Positions 16,270 through 24,963 are shown, counted from the first letter of the stretch. The stretch: DNA of 36,025 nt from JBBDNT01 sp040877445 (GCA_040877445.1 JBBDNT010000073.1:1-36025); one strand, 5' to 3'. Notes: a model not told the origin generated them from the letters alone. A program made the numbers and translations.

Positions 16270-19200
16270 TCAATCGTGATCTAAGACCGGCGCGCGGTCT
16301 GGATCACGGGGATCGGACGATTCCCCGCCGGAACCGTCCGGTTCTTCCTCCGCACCGTGCGGAGGAATTTCTTCGTCGCCTGGATCGACCAGGGCGACCT
16401 CCGTCGCCGATTCTCCCACCACCCGCGCGGCCGAGCGGATGCCGAACAGCCAAAACAGCGCGGGATGGACGAAGAAATCGAGCAACGTCGAGCTGATCAA
16501 CCCGCCGACGATCACCGTCGCCACCGGGTACAGAATTTCCTTGCCCGGCTCACCGGCGGCCAACGTCAGCGGAACGAGGGCGATGCCGGACGTGAGCGCG
16601 GTCATCAGCACGGGGGCCAACCGCTCCAGCCCCGCGCGGACGATCATGTCCTTCGACCAGTCTTCGCCCTCGTGCCTCACGAGATGGAGGTAGTGTGTGA
16701 GCAGCAGGATGCCGTTCCGCGAGGCGATTCCCGCGAGCGAGATGAACCCCACCATCGCCGCGACCGTCAGCGTCTGCCCGGTGACCACGAGGGCGGCAAC
16801 CGATCCGATGAACGCCATCGGCAACGCCGCCATGACCTGGAGGGCTAGATTCACCGAACGAAACAGCGTGAACAGAACGAGGAACACGCCCCCCAGCGAC
16901 ACGACGAACAGCACCGCGATGACCCGCGACGCCGATTGCTGGCTCTCGAACTGTCCCCCGTACTCGACGAAATACCCGGCCGGCAACCCGGCGACGATCG
17001 GCGTGAGCCGACTCTGAATATCTTCCACGACGTCCACGACGCCGCGGTCGGTGACGTTGCACTGCAGCACGATCCGCCGCCGCACGTTTTCGCGGTTGAT
17101 CGTGTTCGGCCCGCCGGATTCGTAGATCTTCGCGACGGCCTCGAGCGGAACCTTGCCGCCGTCCGGCAGCTCGATCGTTAGACGCCGCAGCAGGTCGAGG
17201 TTCTCGCGATAGTTTTCGTCGAGCCGCACGAGCAGATCGAAGGTGCGCTGGCCGAGCAGCACCTCGGAGACCACTTCGCCGTTCATCGCCGTTTCGACGA
17301 ACTCGTTCACTTCGACGGGGGTGATCCCATACGACAGCAACTGGTCGCGATCCAGCTCGATCCGCAATTGCGGGATGATCGTCTGCTGCTCGACCAGCAG
17401 ATCGGTCACGCCGGGGACGTCGCGGATCGCGGCCTCCATTCGCGCGGCGGTGCGGCGGAGTTCGTCGAGGTCGTCCCCATACAGCTTGATGCCGATCTGC
17501 GCCTTCACCCCCGAGAGCATGTGCGAAATCAAATGCGCGATCGGCTGTTCGACCGCGGTCACGATGCCGGGTATCTCGTCCATCGCCTCGCGGATTTCGC
17601 CGAGCTGTTCCTCGCGCGAGCGGGGCGATTCGGGATCGAGGTCGATGATGTATTCGCTGGTGCTGACCGGCTCGGCATGCTCGTCCAGTTCGGCGCGGCC
17701 GGTCCGCCGCACGAAGTTCTGGATGTCGTCGATCTCCAGCAGCCGCTCTTCGACGGTGCGGTTGATGGCGTTGGAGGTCGCTAGCGAAGTCCCCGGCGGA
17801 AGCAGCACGTTGAGCTGCGCCGAACCTTCGTTGAAGGGCGGCAGAAAGTCGCGATCGAGATTCACGAGGAACAATCCGGCGAGAGCGACGGCCCCCAGCG
17901 TGACGGTGAGATTGAACGCCGGGAACGCCAGGCTGAAGCGGATCACCCGCTCGCCGATCCATTTCAGCCCGCGCAGCACGAGGCTCTCCTTTTCGCGCTC
18001 CATCAGCCGCGCATCTCCCAGCAGCCAGTAGGAGAGCACCGGCGTGACCGTCAGCGAGACGAGCAGCGATGCGATGATCGAGACGATGTAGGCGATTCCC
18101 AGCGGGGCGAACAGCTTGCCTTCCATCCCGGAAAGCGCGAACAGCGGGAGGAACACCAGCACGACGATCATCGTGCCGAACACGATCGAATTGCGGATCT
18201 CCACGCTCGCCTGGAACACGATGAGCAGCGGGTGCTTCGGGCGGAGGCTGTGGCGGTTCTCTCTCAGGCGGCGGAAGATGTTCTCGACATCGACGATCGC
18301 GTCGTCCACCAGCTCGCCCAGGGCAACCGCAATGCCGCCGAGCGTCATCGTGTTGATCGATTGTCCAAAGGCGGCGAAGACCACGGCGGTGATCACGAGC
18401 GACAACGGAATCGCCGTCAGCGTGATGAACGTCGTGCGGAAGTTCATCAAGAACAGAAAGAGGATGATCACGACGAGAATCCCCCCGTCGCGCAGCGCCT
18501 CCTCCACGTTCTCGATCGCCCGCTCGATGAACGACGTCTGCGAATAGACCGGCACGATGCGGATGTCGCTCGGCAGCGAAAGCTTCAGGTCCTCGACCGC
18601 AGCGAGAATACGCTCGGTGATGTCGCGCGTGTCGGCCCCCGGCTGCTTGTTGATCGTGAGCACGACCGCGTCTCCGCCGGAGAACGATTCCTCGCCGGTG
18701 CGGACGAACGCCGCGCTGTCCCCTCGTTTGACCTGCGGCCCTTCGACGACGCGGGCAATCTGCGCGAGGGCGACGGGGCGTCCATCACGCATCGTGACGA
18801 CGACTTTGCGAAGATCCTCGACCGTCGCGATCCGTCCCAGTCCGCGCACCAGTAGCTCGTTCGGCCCCTGCTGGTCGAGGTAGCCGCCGGCGACGTTCTC
18901 GTTGCTGTCGATGACCGCCTGCTTCACCTGATGCAGCGTCACACCATAGCGGAGCATGGCGTCGGGATCGGCGAGCACCTGGAACTGCTTGCGGCCGCCC
19001 CCCATCGTGAAGACCTGCGAAACACCCGAAATCGTCAGCAACCGCTGCCGCACCGCCCAGTCGGCAAGGGTGCGGAGTTCGACGGGATCGGTCTGCCCCC
19101 CTTCGCTCCACATGCCGAGCATGAGAATCTGCCCCATGATCGAGGAGATCGGCGCGAGCGTGGGGTTGATTCCTTCCGGCAGGCGGTCCTGCACGAGCTG

Positions 19201-19542
19201 CAGCCGCTCGTTCACGACCTGCCGATCGACGTAGATGTCGGTCCCCCAGTCGAACTCGACGTAGATCACCGAAATGCCGATGCCGGACGAACTCCGCACG
19301 GCCTGAACCCCGTTGGCGCCGTTGATGGCGGTCTCGATCGGAAAGGTGATCAGCGTTTCAACCTCTTCCGGCGCGAGGCCGGGCGCTTCGGTCATGATGA
19401 CCACGCGGGGCCGGTTCAAGTCCGGGAAGACATCGATGTGCATCGACATTGCCTGCCAGGTCCCATACCCCAGCAGAAAAATGGCGGCGGCGATGACCAG
19501 CAGCCGCTGGCGGAGCGCGAATCGGATGACGGCGTTGAGCAT
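16270..19542 (-). CDS. RND2: heavy-metal efflux RND pump (CusA/CzcA family)
   Basis: A 1090-residue inner-membrane proton/metal antiporter, clearly paralogous to RND1 (shared IDVFPDLNRP, RSSSGIGISVIYVEFDWGTD and FVRRTGRAELDEHAE-type segments). The TM4 motif is ALGELVDDAIVDVEN (407-421). The third CusA methionine site reads SHMLSG, and the other two are not Met by eye, so substrate cannot be set from the Met triad. It lacks the Trp-rich insertion of RND1 and carries an acidic cytoplasmic tail of about 50 residues. ATG 19542 follows AGGAAAGGG, and that site overlaps the stop of the upstream adaptor. This and the His-rich adaptor suggest a Zn/Co/Ni-type role, weakly. Confidence 0.93.
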   Translation of the reverse strand: MLNAVIRFALRQRLLVIAAAIFLLGYGTWQAMSMHIDVFPDLNRPRVVIMTEAPGLAPEEVETLITFPIETAINGANGVQAVRSSSGIGISVIYVEFDWGTDIYVDRQVVNERLQLVQDRLPEGINPTLAPISSIMGQILMLGMWSEGGQTDPVELRTLADWAVRQRLLTISGVSQVFTMGGGRKQFQVLADPDAMLRYGVTLHQVKQAVIDSNENVAGGYLDQQGPNELLVRGLGRIATVEDLRKVVVTMRDGRPVALAQIARVVEGPQVKRGDSAAFVRTGEESFSGGDAVVLTINKQPGADTRDITERILAAVEDLKLSLPSDIRIVPVYSQTSFIERAIENVEEALRDGGILVVIILFLFLMNFRTTFITLTAIPLSLVITAVVFAAFGQSINTMTLGGIAVALGELVDDAIVDVENIFRRLRENRHSLRPKHPLLIVFQASVEIRNSIVFGTMIVVLVFLPLFALSGMEGKLFAPLGIAYIVSIIASLLVSLTVTPVLSYWLLGDARLMEREKESLVLRGLKWIGERVIRFSLAFPAFNLTVTLGAVALAGLFLVNLDRDFLPPFNEGSAQLNVLLPPGTSLATSNAINRTVEERLLEIDDIQNFVRRTGRAELDEHAEPVSTSEYIIDLDPESPRSREEQLGEIREAMDEIPGIVTAVEQPIAHLISHMLSGVKAQIGIKLYGDDLDELRRTAARMEAAIRDVPGVTDLLVEQQTIIPQLRIELDRDQLLSYGITPVEVNEFVETAMNGEVVSEVLLGQRTFDLLVRLDENYRENLDLLRRLTIELPDGGKVPLEAVAKIYESGGPNTINRENVRRRIVLQCNVTDRGVVDVVEDIQSRLTPIVAGLPAGYFVEYGGQFESQQSASRVIAVLFVVSLGGVFLVLFTLFRSVNLALQVMAALPMAFIGSVAALVVTGQTLTVAAMVGFISLAGIASRNGILLLTHYLHLVRHEGEDWSKDMIVRAGLERLAPVLMTALTSGIALVPLTLAAGEPGKEILYPVATVIVGGLISSTLLDFFVHPALFWLFGIRSAARVVGESATEVALVDPGDEEIPPHGAEEEPDGSGGESSDPRDPDRAPVLDHD

Positions 19543-19552
19543 CGGCCCTTTC

Positions 19553-21067
19553 CTAGTGATTGTGCCCGGCGTGCGGATCGACCGCGCCGCCAGCCTTGTT
19601 GCGCAGGGCCATCTGCATCTGGTGCGCGCCGCGGAGCGCGACCACGTCCCCTGAAAACACGGCGCCATCGATCGCGATCACGGCGAACTCCTGGTCGCGG
19701 TGCAGCACGTGCACCGCGATCCGATCGAAGTGGTCGCCGTTCTGCTGAAAGATGTACGATTCCGCCCCTTCGCTCGCGACCGCTTCCACCGGCAGCACGA
19801 TCTGATTCGGCCACTCCTCGACCGGAACGCGAAGTCTCAGCCGTTGCCCGGGTCGGAACCGCCATGAGACGAAGCGGTTTGCGTCCGGCCCTATCGTCCG
19901 GTCTTCGATGGTGTTGGGCAGCAGCACGTAAAACCTGAGCGTCCGCGACTCGGAGTCGATCTCATGGTCCAGCCGCACGATGCGGAGTGCTTCGACAATT
20001 TCGGTCTCGTCTCCCGGCCGGTCGAAGACTGCGGTCACGGTCCAGTTCCGCGTCGCAGCCTGCGCGATCGAGGCGGCGTCCTGCTCGAACGCCAGCCCCT
20101 CGATGAAGAGTTCCTCGTAGTCGGACAGCGTGCACAGCGTCTCCCCCGCCCGTACCGACTGCCCCGCATGCACGCGGAGGTTCCGCAAGATGAGCGGCGT
20201 CCGCACTGCGTGGGCGGGAGTCGGCGGAGGATCGCCCTCCTGCGCGGAGAACGACGTCGGCCGGATCGGCCGTTCGGTGAGCCGAAACTCGTCCTCGTCG
20301 TGCGTGTCGGGCATGGGGGCGTAGATCTCCAGGTCGCGCAGCAATCGCCGGTCGTTTGCGATCCGCTCGACCTGTTCGGCGGAGAGGCCGTGCAGCCGCA
20401 GCGCCTCGCGCTGCGCGCTCAACTGCGCCTGCAGCCGATCGCGGGCGTATTCCTTTTCGAGCAGCACGCGGCCGGCGACGGCGCCCGACTCGGTGATTCC
20501 CTTCAATCGGGTGATCTCGCGGAGTTCGACGTCGAGTTCCCCCAACAGCCGGAGAAGTTCCGTCTGCGCCACGACGAGATCCTCGTGCGTCAGGCGGAGC
20601 CGGAACAGGAGCGTTCCCGGTTCGATCGCCTCGCCGGTCACCGAATGCACGTGGGTGACGACGCCGGTGAGCGGCGTCGCCACCTGGATGTGCGTCCGCC
20701 CGGGACGCTCGACGACGAGCGCGGGAACCGTGATCGACTTCGCGTAGGTCGTCAGCTTGACCGGCTGCAGGTATTCCGGCGTCAGGCCGATATTCCGCAT
20801 GGCGGCCGGCGACAAGTCGAGCCACGATGCTTCGTCGTGCGCATGGCCGTGATCGCCGTGATCGTGGCCGTCGTGTTCGTCGTGCGAGGATCCGTCGTCG
20901 TCGCCGCCGGTCGCGCTCGATCCGCGGAACGCCGCGATCCGGCCGACGACCCAGTTCTGCACGCTTGGCAGCCAGCGCTCGTAGAGAAGAGCCCCCACCA
21001 GCAGGAGGACGATACCGATCCCCCAGCCGATCCAGCGCACGGCGCGCGCGGAAATGCGATATTTCAT
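19553..21067 (-). CDS. RND periplasmic adaptor with His-rich segment (CzcB/CusB-like)
   Basis: A 504-residue membrane-anchored adaptor for RND2. An N-terminal helix (about 11-28) is followed by a His/Asp block at roughly 60-80 (HDEHDGHDHGDHGHAHDE), and the protein ends PHAGHNH. In between are the adaptor elements: LSPAAMRNIGLTPEYLQPVK, lipoyl half (VATPLTGVVTHVHSVTGEAI), a hairpin (HEDLVVAQTELLRLLGELDV), the second half (LRNLRVHAGQSVRAGETL), a beta-barrel, and a final domain with ENGDHFDRIAVHVLHRDQ-like strands. His-rich N-termini occur in CzcB-type adaptors of Zn/Co/Cd pumps. There is no HMBD. The gene is separated from RND2 by only ten bases and is surely co-transcribed with it. Confidence 0.9.
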   Translation of the reverse strand: MKYRISARAVRWIGWGIGIVLLLVGALLYERWLPSVQNWVVGRIAAFRGSSATGGDDDGSSHDEHDGHDHGDHGHAHDEASWLDLSPAAMRNIGLTPEYLQPVKLTTYAKSITVPALVVERPGRTHIQVATPLTGVVTHVHSVTGEAIEPGTLLFRLRLTHEDLVVAQTELLRLLGELDVELREITRLKGITESGAVAGRVLLEKEYARDRLQAQLSAQREALRLHGLSAEQVERIANDRRLLRDLEIYAPMPDTHDEDEFRLTERPIRPTSFSAQEGDPPPTPAHAVRTPLILRNLRVHAGQSVRAGETLCTLSDYEELFIEGLAFEQDAASIAQAATRNWTVTAVFDRPGDETEIVEALRIVRLDHEIDSESRTLRFYVLLPNTIEDRTIGPDANRFVSWRFRPGQRLRLRVPVEEWPNQIVLPVEAVASEGAESYIFQQNGDHFDRIAVHVLHRDQEFAVIAIDGAVFSGDVVALRGAHQMQMALRNKAGGAVDPHAGHNH

Positions 21068-21184
21068 GGCGTCGATCCGCAGGGAAAAGATGCGTCAAGG
21101 GAATCCGGTCGCCGTCTGCGCGGCATGAAGTGCCGCGGCGGCGTCGTCATCGGGAGACGGCCTGCGAAAGCCGTTCCCGGTGCG

Positions 21185-21217
21185 GAGAACATTCCGCCCA
21201 ACGGCGGCGGTGTTCTC
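21185..21217 (-). other. Two-part stem-loop after Cys/His small gene
   Basis: GAGAACA/TGTTCTC outer arms enclose CCGCC/GGCGG with a four-base loop, starting 13 bases beyond the stop of the Cys/His-rich gene and before the adaptor. No U-tract; possible attenuator. Confidence 0.45.
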
Positions 21218-21229
21218 GACGCGGAGCTG

Positions 21230-21673
21230 TTAGAGGCGCCAGACCTGCGTCGCGATCGGCGCGCACCGCTCCCCGCGAACAAGCCACAACGGCATGAGTT
21301 CCGGCGGCCGTCCGGCATTCGGCCCCGCGACTGCCCCGACGGAGATCGCGAGATCCGCAAGGTGAACAGGCATGGGAGCATCGGCCGGATGCGGTGCCTT
21401 TCCTCCGGCCGCAGTCAGATACTCGCAGCGTGTCTCTTCACACTCGGCCGGCGGGCATTCTCCCGGCAAATGCGGAACTTCAATCGACATGGGGACCGCC
21501 GACTCGGCAGGATCCGTCTCCGCCGTGTCGTCCGTATGATTCCCGCTGTCGTGCGAATGGCGACATTCGCCCTCCTCCGCCTCGCGACCATGCGCATGGT
21601 GAACGCAGCAACCCAGCAGGGAGTGCACACCGAATGCGAGGGTGGCCAGTATGGTCGGCAGCCGACGGAGCAT
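21230..21673 (-). CDS. Small secreted Cys/His-rich protein
   Basis: A 147-residue protein. A hydrophobic start (LPTILATLAFGVHSLLG) leads into CCVHHAH (22-28) and a His/Asp/Glu-rich stretch (ECRHSHDSGNH). A spaced Cys group follows: C73, C78 and C83 in GECPPAECEETRC. The C-terminus has an amphipathic segment ending GERCAPIATQVWRL. These are soft- and borderline-metal ligands, consistent with exported metal binding. ATG 21673 is chosen because it opens into the signal-like helix; its ribosome site is weak, and an in-frame start at 21742 exists. It lies directly upstream of the adaptor-RND2 pair. I recall similar CCxHHAH proteins near planctomycete RND genes, without a described function. Confidence 0.75.
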   Translation of the reverse strand: MLRRLPTILATLAFGVHSLLGCCVHHAHGREAEEGECRHSHDSGNHTDDTAETDPAESAVPMSIEVPHLPGECPPAECEETRCEYLTAAGGKAPHPADAPMPVHLADLAISVGAVAGPNAGRPPELMPLWLVRGERCAPIATQVWRL

Positions 21674-21803
21674 TGCAACACTTATCAGGGGGCGATTCGT
21701 TTGGGATTTCGCCGCAGTTGAGGCGGCAGCAGGTTGCGACACCTCTTTTCGCGCCGGATTCTATCTGCGAGGCATTGTCCGGTCCAGACCAATTCCAGTG
21801 CCA

Positions 21804-23423
21804 TCACTGGTTCGAAAGGGTTTGGCCGCGCAGTCCGTCGTCCGTCGACAGGTCGTCCGGGCTGTCCAGGCCGCCGGTCAAGAGCAAACCGTCGATGAGT
21901 GCGGCTGCCTTGTGGAGCTCCGTGAGCGATTCGATGTAGCGAATGTTCGTCTCGAAATACGTCCGCCTGGCCGTCAGCACCCGCAGAAAATCGAACTCCC
22001 CCAGTCGATAGGCTTGCTCGTTGAGCGTCCGGCTTTCCTCGGCCCGCGGCAGAATTTCGCGCTCGATCAGTTCCGCCTGGTTCCGCGCCTGGATGTACTC
22101 CTGATATGCCCGAGTCAGACGGACGCGCAGCGCCAGCCGGAGACGTTCCACATCTTCGCAGGCGCGGTGGAACTCGGCGTGAGCGGCCGCGATGTTTCCA
22201 CGGTTCCGGTTGAACACGGGGATCGGCAGACCGATCTGCACGCCGGCGATTTCATCCCCGGTCGAGTTGTCGTGGGCGACGCCGACCTGGGCCAAGATGT
22301 TCGGGATCGGCTGCGCCGCCTGGCTGCGGACGAGCGCCTGTGCCCGCTGGACGCGCGCCTGGGCGACCTGGAGTTCGGGACTCGCGGCCAGCAGTCGCTC
22401 GTAATCCCGCTCCAGTTCGCGCGGCTCCACCTCGTCCTCGATGTCCCCCGCCAAGGAGACCGCAGCCATTTCCGGACGGCCGACGATTCCCGCCAGCCGC
22501 CACCACGACGCCTCGTAGTCGTTCTGCGCGTTGCGGCGGATGATTCGAACTTCCGACAGCAGAATCTCCGCCTGGAGGACGTCGGGCCGTGCCCCCTCCT
22601 TGGCTTCAACAAGCTGCCGCGCGACGTCAACCCCTTGTTCGGCTAGCTGGACGAGTTGGTCGGCCAGCTTCATCCGACGCTGGGCCCCCAGGGCGTCGAG
22701 GTAGCTCAGTTCCAGATCCGTTAGGACGCGGAGACGTTGAGCCTCGACCTGCCAGGAGAGCGCCTGGATTTCGTGATCCAGAACCTGTTCGCCGAGGCGG
22801 AGCTTTTCGCCGGTGACGATCGTCTGCTGCAGGAAGATCCCCTGTTGCCCGGCCGTCCCGTCGTTTCCCATTTCCTGACCTTGATACCCGACCGTGGGGT
22901 TCGGATACCGTCCGACCTGATGGCGAACGCCCCGCGCCTTGTCGACGATCCACGCCGCCTGCCGCAGCGTCGGATTGGATTCCAGGGCGATTCGTTGCAG
23001 GTCGTCCAACGTCATGACCGCCAGCGAGCCGACGCCGCCGGGCGCAGGGAGAGCGCTCTGGAGCGGCTCGGCGTCATGGTGCAGTGGGACGGGTGACGGC
23101 TCGAATGACTTTGGTGCTTCCTCGCTCGTCTCGATCGCGGATGCTGGAACCACCTGCGATTCGCTTATCTCAGGCGAGGCCGGTGGATGATGGCGAGCCA
23201 CGTCATCCTCCACAGGCGACTTCGGTGCGTTGCCCTCGACGACCGATCGGCCAAGCCGGCCGGCCGGCGGATCGTTTGCGGATCGGCGTCCATTCCCGGC
23301 GAGGTCGAAGCTCGTCTCGTTGCTCGCGGCCCCGGAAAGCGGCGTCGGGTTCACGTGGGCGCACGCCGACAGAATGAATGATGCCATGCAGGCGACGATG
23401 AGTCGCGGCAAATGACGGACCAT
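21804..23423 (-). CDS. OMF2: TolC/CusC-family outer-membrane lipoprotein
   Basis: A 539-residue outer-membrane factor. A clear lipobox (ILSAC, Cys21) is followed by a long acidic/Pro-rich linker and two OEP repeats: TLDDLQRIALESNPTLRQAA with VGRYPNPTVGYQG and QQGIFLQQTIVTGEKLRLG, then AQPIPNILAQVGVAH with GLPIPVFNRNRGNI. The C-terminus has IDGLLLTGGLDSP, as in OMF1, so the two are paralogues. ATG 23423 follows AGGAG. It would form the outer-membrane exit for RND2 and its adaptor (19553-21067), lying upstream of them on the same strand with one small Cys/His gene in between. Confidence 0.92.
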   Translation of the reverse strand: MVRHLPRLIVACMASFILSACAHVNPTPLSGAASNETSFDLAGNGRRSANDPPAGRLGRSVVEGNAPKSPVEDDVARHHPPASPEISESQVVPASAIETSEEAPKSFEPSPVPLHHDAEPLQSALPAPGGVGSLAVMTLDDLQRIALESNPTLRQAAWIVDKARGVRHQVGRYPNPTVGYQGQEMGNDGTAGQQGIFLQQTIVTGEKLRLGEQVLDHEIQALSWQVEAQRLRVLTDLELSYLDALGAQRRMKLADQLVQLAEQGVDVARQLVEAKEGARPDVLQAEILLSEVRIIRRNAQNDYEASWWRLAGIVGRPEMAAVSLAGDIEDEVEPRELERDYERLLAASPELQVAQARVQRAQALVRSQAAQPIPNILAQVGVAHDNSTGDEIAGVQIGLPIPVFNRNRGNIAAAHAEFHRACEDVERLRLALRVRLTRAYQEYIQARNQAELIEREILPRAEESRTLNEQAYRLGEFDFLRVLTARRTYFETNIRYIESLTELHKAAALIDGLLLTGGLDSPDDLSTDDGLRGQTLSNQ

Positions 23424-23473
23424 GGGAAGCTCCTGACGAGACGAACAAGAACGCGGCTGCAGCGGGATGCGAT

Positions 23474-23507
23474 GGACGGCACCTCACCGTCCCCGAGCGA
23501 TCCTCGG
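23474..23507 (-). other. Pair of stem-loops after Cys-rich small gene
   Basis: CCGAG/CTCGG (23493-23507, loop five) and GGACGG/CCGTCC (23474-23492, loop seven) lie just beyond the stop of the Cys-rich gene and before OMF2. No U-tract; possible attenuator or processing signals. Confidence 0.4.
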
Positions 23508-23511
23508 CCAT

Positions 23512-23931
23512 CTACAGCCGCAATCGTCGGAGCATCACCGCGCGCGCAAGTCCCGCGTGTCCCGAGCAATTCGTGTCCCAGGTTCGGTGCGAGCAAGCGA
23601 GAGCGGGCGCGGGTCGAGTCGTGACGGCCGCGGTCGATTCATCGGAGCCGACGCTCCGTCGCACGTCGACTCGCGATGACTCGGCGATCCGCGGAGCGCG
23701 ATGTTGCCGGCAACCGGGGCATTCGCAATCGTCATCGCGTGGAAGCGATGGTCGCGATAGCCCATCCTGCGGGGATGTCGCGCCATCGAGGCAGTGGGAG
23801 CAACAACAGTCGGACGGCTGCGCCACGCCGACGAGCCGACCGATGGAGGCATGGGCGCAACACGGGCTGACGGCGAGCAGAGCCGACAAGGCCGTGAGCA
23901 GGATGCCGATCGCTCGCCGTCCGGAAGTCAT
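23512..23931 (-). CDS. Small secreted Cys-rich protein (DCxCPxC type)
   Basis: A 139-residue exported protein. The signal peptide (about 1-28) ends in a Cys pair (VSPCCAHA). The mature part has two Cys groups: DCCCSHC (41-47) and DCECPGC (68-74). Two further Cys lie near the C-terminus, which ends in a basic-hydrophobic MLRRLRL. The second group matches DCGCPDC of the plus-strand gene at 25674, so the two are likely homologues. ATG 23931 is preferred over 23949 because GAGG precedes it. It lies 88 bases before OMF2 on the same strand with two hairpins in between. A metal-binding or metal-sensing exported role is inferred; no family name is known to me. Confidence 0.75.
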   Translation of the reverse strand: MTSGRRAIGILLTALSALLAVSPCCAHASIGRLVGVAQPSDCCCSHCLDGATSPQDGLSRPSLPRDDDCECPGCRQHRAPRIAESSRVDVRRSVGSDESTAAVTTRPAPALACSHRTWDTNCSGHAGLARAVMLRRLRL

Positions 23932-23940
23932 CGGAACGCC

Positions 23941-23990
23941 TCGATCCATCGATACCGCACGCCCGAAGATGGACGCATTCGATCCATCGA
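23941..23990. promoter_or_regulatory. Two copies of a palindromic 12-mer (operator-like)
   Basis: TCGATCCATCGA occurs at 23941-23952 and again at 23979-23990. Each copy is a 5-2-5 palindrome (TCGAT-CC-ATCGA), as dimeric regulators often bind. They lie just upstream of the Cys-rich gene (start 23931) that heads the OMF2-adaptor-RND2 block. The core CGATCCATCG recurs at 24883-24892. A regulator binding here is inferred. Confidence 0.45.
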
Positions 23991-24079
23991 CCGAATCGAT
24001 CGTGCGAATTGAGTCGATTTTGGCGGTGGCAATGGTTCGTTGTGGGCGCGGTTCCTGATTTCCCGCAGAAAAAAGAAGA

Positions 24080-24122
24080 GAGACCGCCGGTCACTGGTGG
24101 GCTTTCAGTGGCCGGCGGTCTC
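24080..24122 (-). terminator. Rho-independent terminator of 24197-24793 gene
   Basis: A 17-base stem, nearly perfect with one G-U pair, carries a short loop. On the minus strand it is followed by TCTTCTTTTTTC, a classic U-tract. It starts about 75 bases beyond the stop at 24197. Confidence 0.9.
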
Positions 24123-24196
24123 GGTGATTCAGCACTCGGTGTTTGGACCGCTCGGCTCCGAAACGAACGGACGATCTTTGTCCCGAGCGGAGTGGA

Positions 24197-24793
24197 CTAG
24201 GGCTGCCGCGGCGGCAGCGGCGGCGGTGAATCACCGGGAGCCAGTGGCTGTCCCTGTGCGGGCTGCGGATTCGACCTCTGAACGCCGTAGTCCGTCATCA
24301 AGTGGTGCAGCGTCTCCTCGAACCGAGACAACTTCTGGAACAGGTCCCCGTGATACGCGGTGCGCGGGTCGTGGTGATGAAAGCCTCCCGCGGCGCGATC
24401 CGGCTGCCACCGCTTCACTTCGTCCTGGACGTGATGAAAGAGCTTGTCCATCTCGCGCAAGTCCGCCGCGATGTGATCCTGGTCGCTCGTGGCACGATAT
24501 CGATCGCGGACGAGCTGCTGGATGTGCTTCGCGTCCTGGAGGACCTTGTACATCTCGGCGTAGGTCTCCCGCCAGCCCGGGTTCGCCTGGTAATTGCGGT
24601 ACATCTCCCAGCAGGCGTCGTTGGCCTCGCGCTCGATCCGGAATGCCAGATGATCGAGATGACCCCGCGCGCCGAAATCGTATGTCGGCGCACCGGGGAG
24701 CGGGGTGGGAGCCTGATGATTGCCGTGCTGCGCGTGGGCCGACGGCGACCACGACGCGAGCGCCAGCGCGACAAGGATCGATGCGCGACTCAT
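24197..24793 (-). CDS. Secreted helical protein of unknown function
   Basis: A 198-residue exported protein. The signal peptide (about 1-21, ILVALALASWSPSAHA) is cleaved near AHAQHG. The mature part begins HGNHQAP, then becomes strongly helical: HLDHLAFRIEREANDACWEM, YKVLQDAKHIQQLVRDRY, ADLREMDKLFHHVQDEVKRW. A His patch (GGFHHHDPRTAYHGD) follows, and the tail is Pro/Gln-rich (PLAPGDSPPPLPPRQP). ATG 24793 has an AGGAGG site; the longer frame adds no signal-like sequence. It has its own candidate promoter (24837-24865) and a strong terminator, so it is a single-gene unit. I do not recognise the family. A periplasmic metal- or stress-related role by neighbourhood is only a guess. Confidence 0.72.
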   Translation of the reverse strand: MSRASILVALALASWSPSAHAQHGNHQAPTPLPGAPTYDFGARGHLDHLAFRIEREANDACWEMYRNYQANPGWRETYAEMYKVLQDAKHIQQLVRDRYRATSDQDHIAADLREMDKLFHHVQDEVKRWQPDRAAGGFHHHDPRTAYHGDLFQKLSRFEETLHHLMTDYGVQRSNPQPAQGQPLAPGDSPPPLPPRQP

Positions 24794-24836
24794 GACTCGT
24801 CCTCCTGAGGAAGGAAATTGATGCCCGTTGGCGCCG

Positions 24837-24865
24837 ACGATAGACCTGCCGTCGACGAATTGCAA
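24837..24865 (-). promoter_or_regulatory. Candidate sigma-70-type promoter of 24793 gene
   Basis: On the minus strand, TTGCAA (24860-24865) and TATCGT (24837-24842) are exactly 17 bases apart, each with four of six consensus bases. Transcription would start about 35-40 bases before the start codon. A copy of the CGATCCATCG palindrome lies just upstream. Confidence 0.4.
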
Positions 24866-24882
24866 GACGGTTCGTTTCGCGA

Positions 24883-24892
24883 CGATCCATCG
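24883..24892. promoter_or_regulatory. Third copy of CGATCCATCG palindrome
   Basis: The same 4-2-4 palindromic core found twice upstream of the Cys-rich gene at 23931 lies here, about 20 bases upstream of the -35 box of the 24793 gene. It is a candidate regulator site. Confidence 0.35.
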
Positions 24893-24921
24893 GACGGTTC
24901 GCTGGGGGCGAAGAAAGAGAA

Positions 24922-24963
24922 CGACCGCCTGGATTCGGGCTGACGCTCGATTCCAGGCGGTCG
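24922..24963 (-). terminator. Rho-independent terminator of 25021-25338 gene
   Basis: A stem of about 19 base pairs with two imperfect positions and a four-base loop, followed on the minus strand by TCTCTTTCTTC. It lies about 58 bases beyond the stop at 25021. Its base (GACCGCC/GGCGGTC) matches that of the terminator at 24080. Confidence 0.8.

Noticed and set aside
24197..24793. Identification of the helical secreted protein as ZraP/CpxP-like
   Set aside because: Size and helices are compatible, but the LTxxQ-type motif of that family is not seen.
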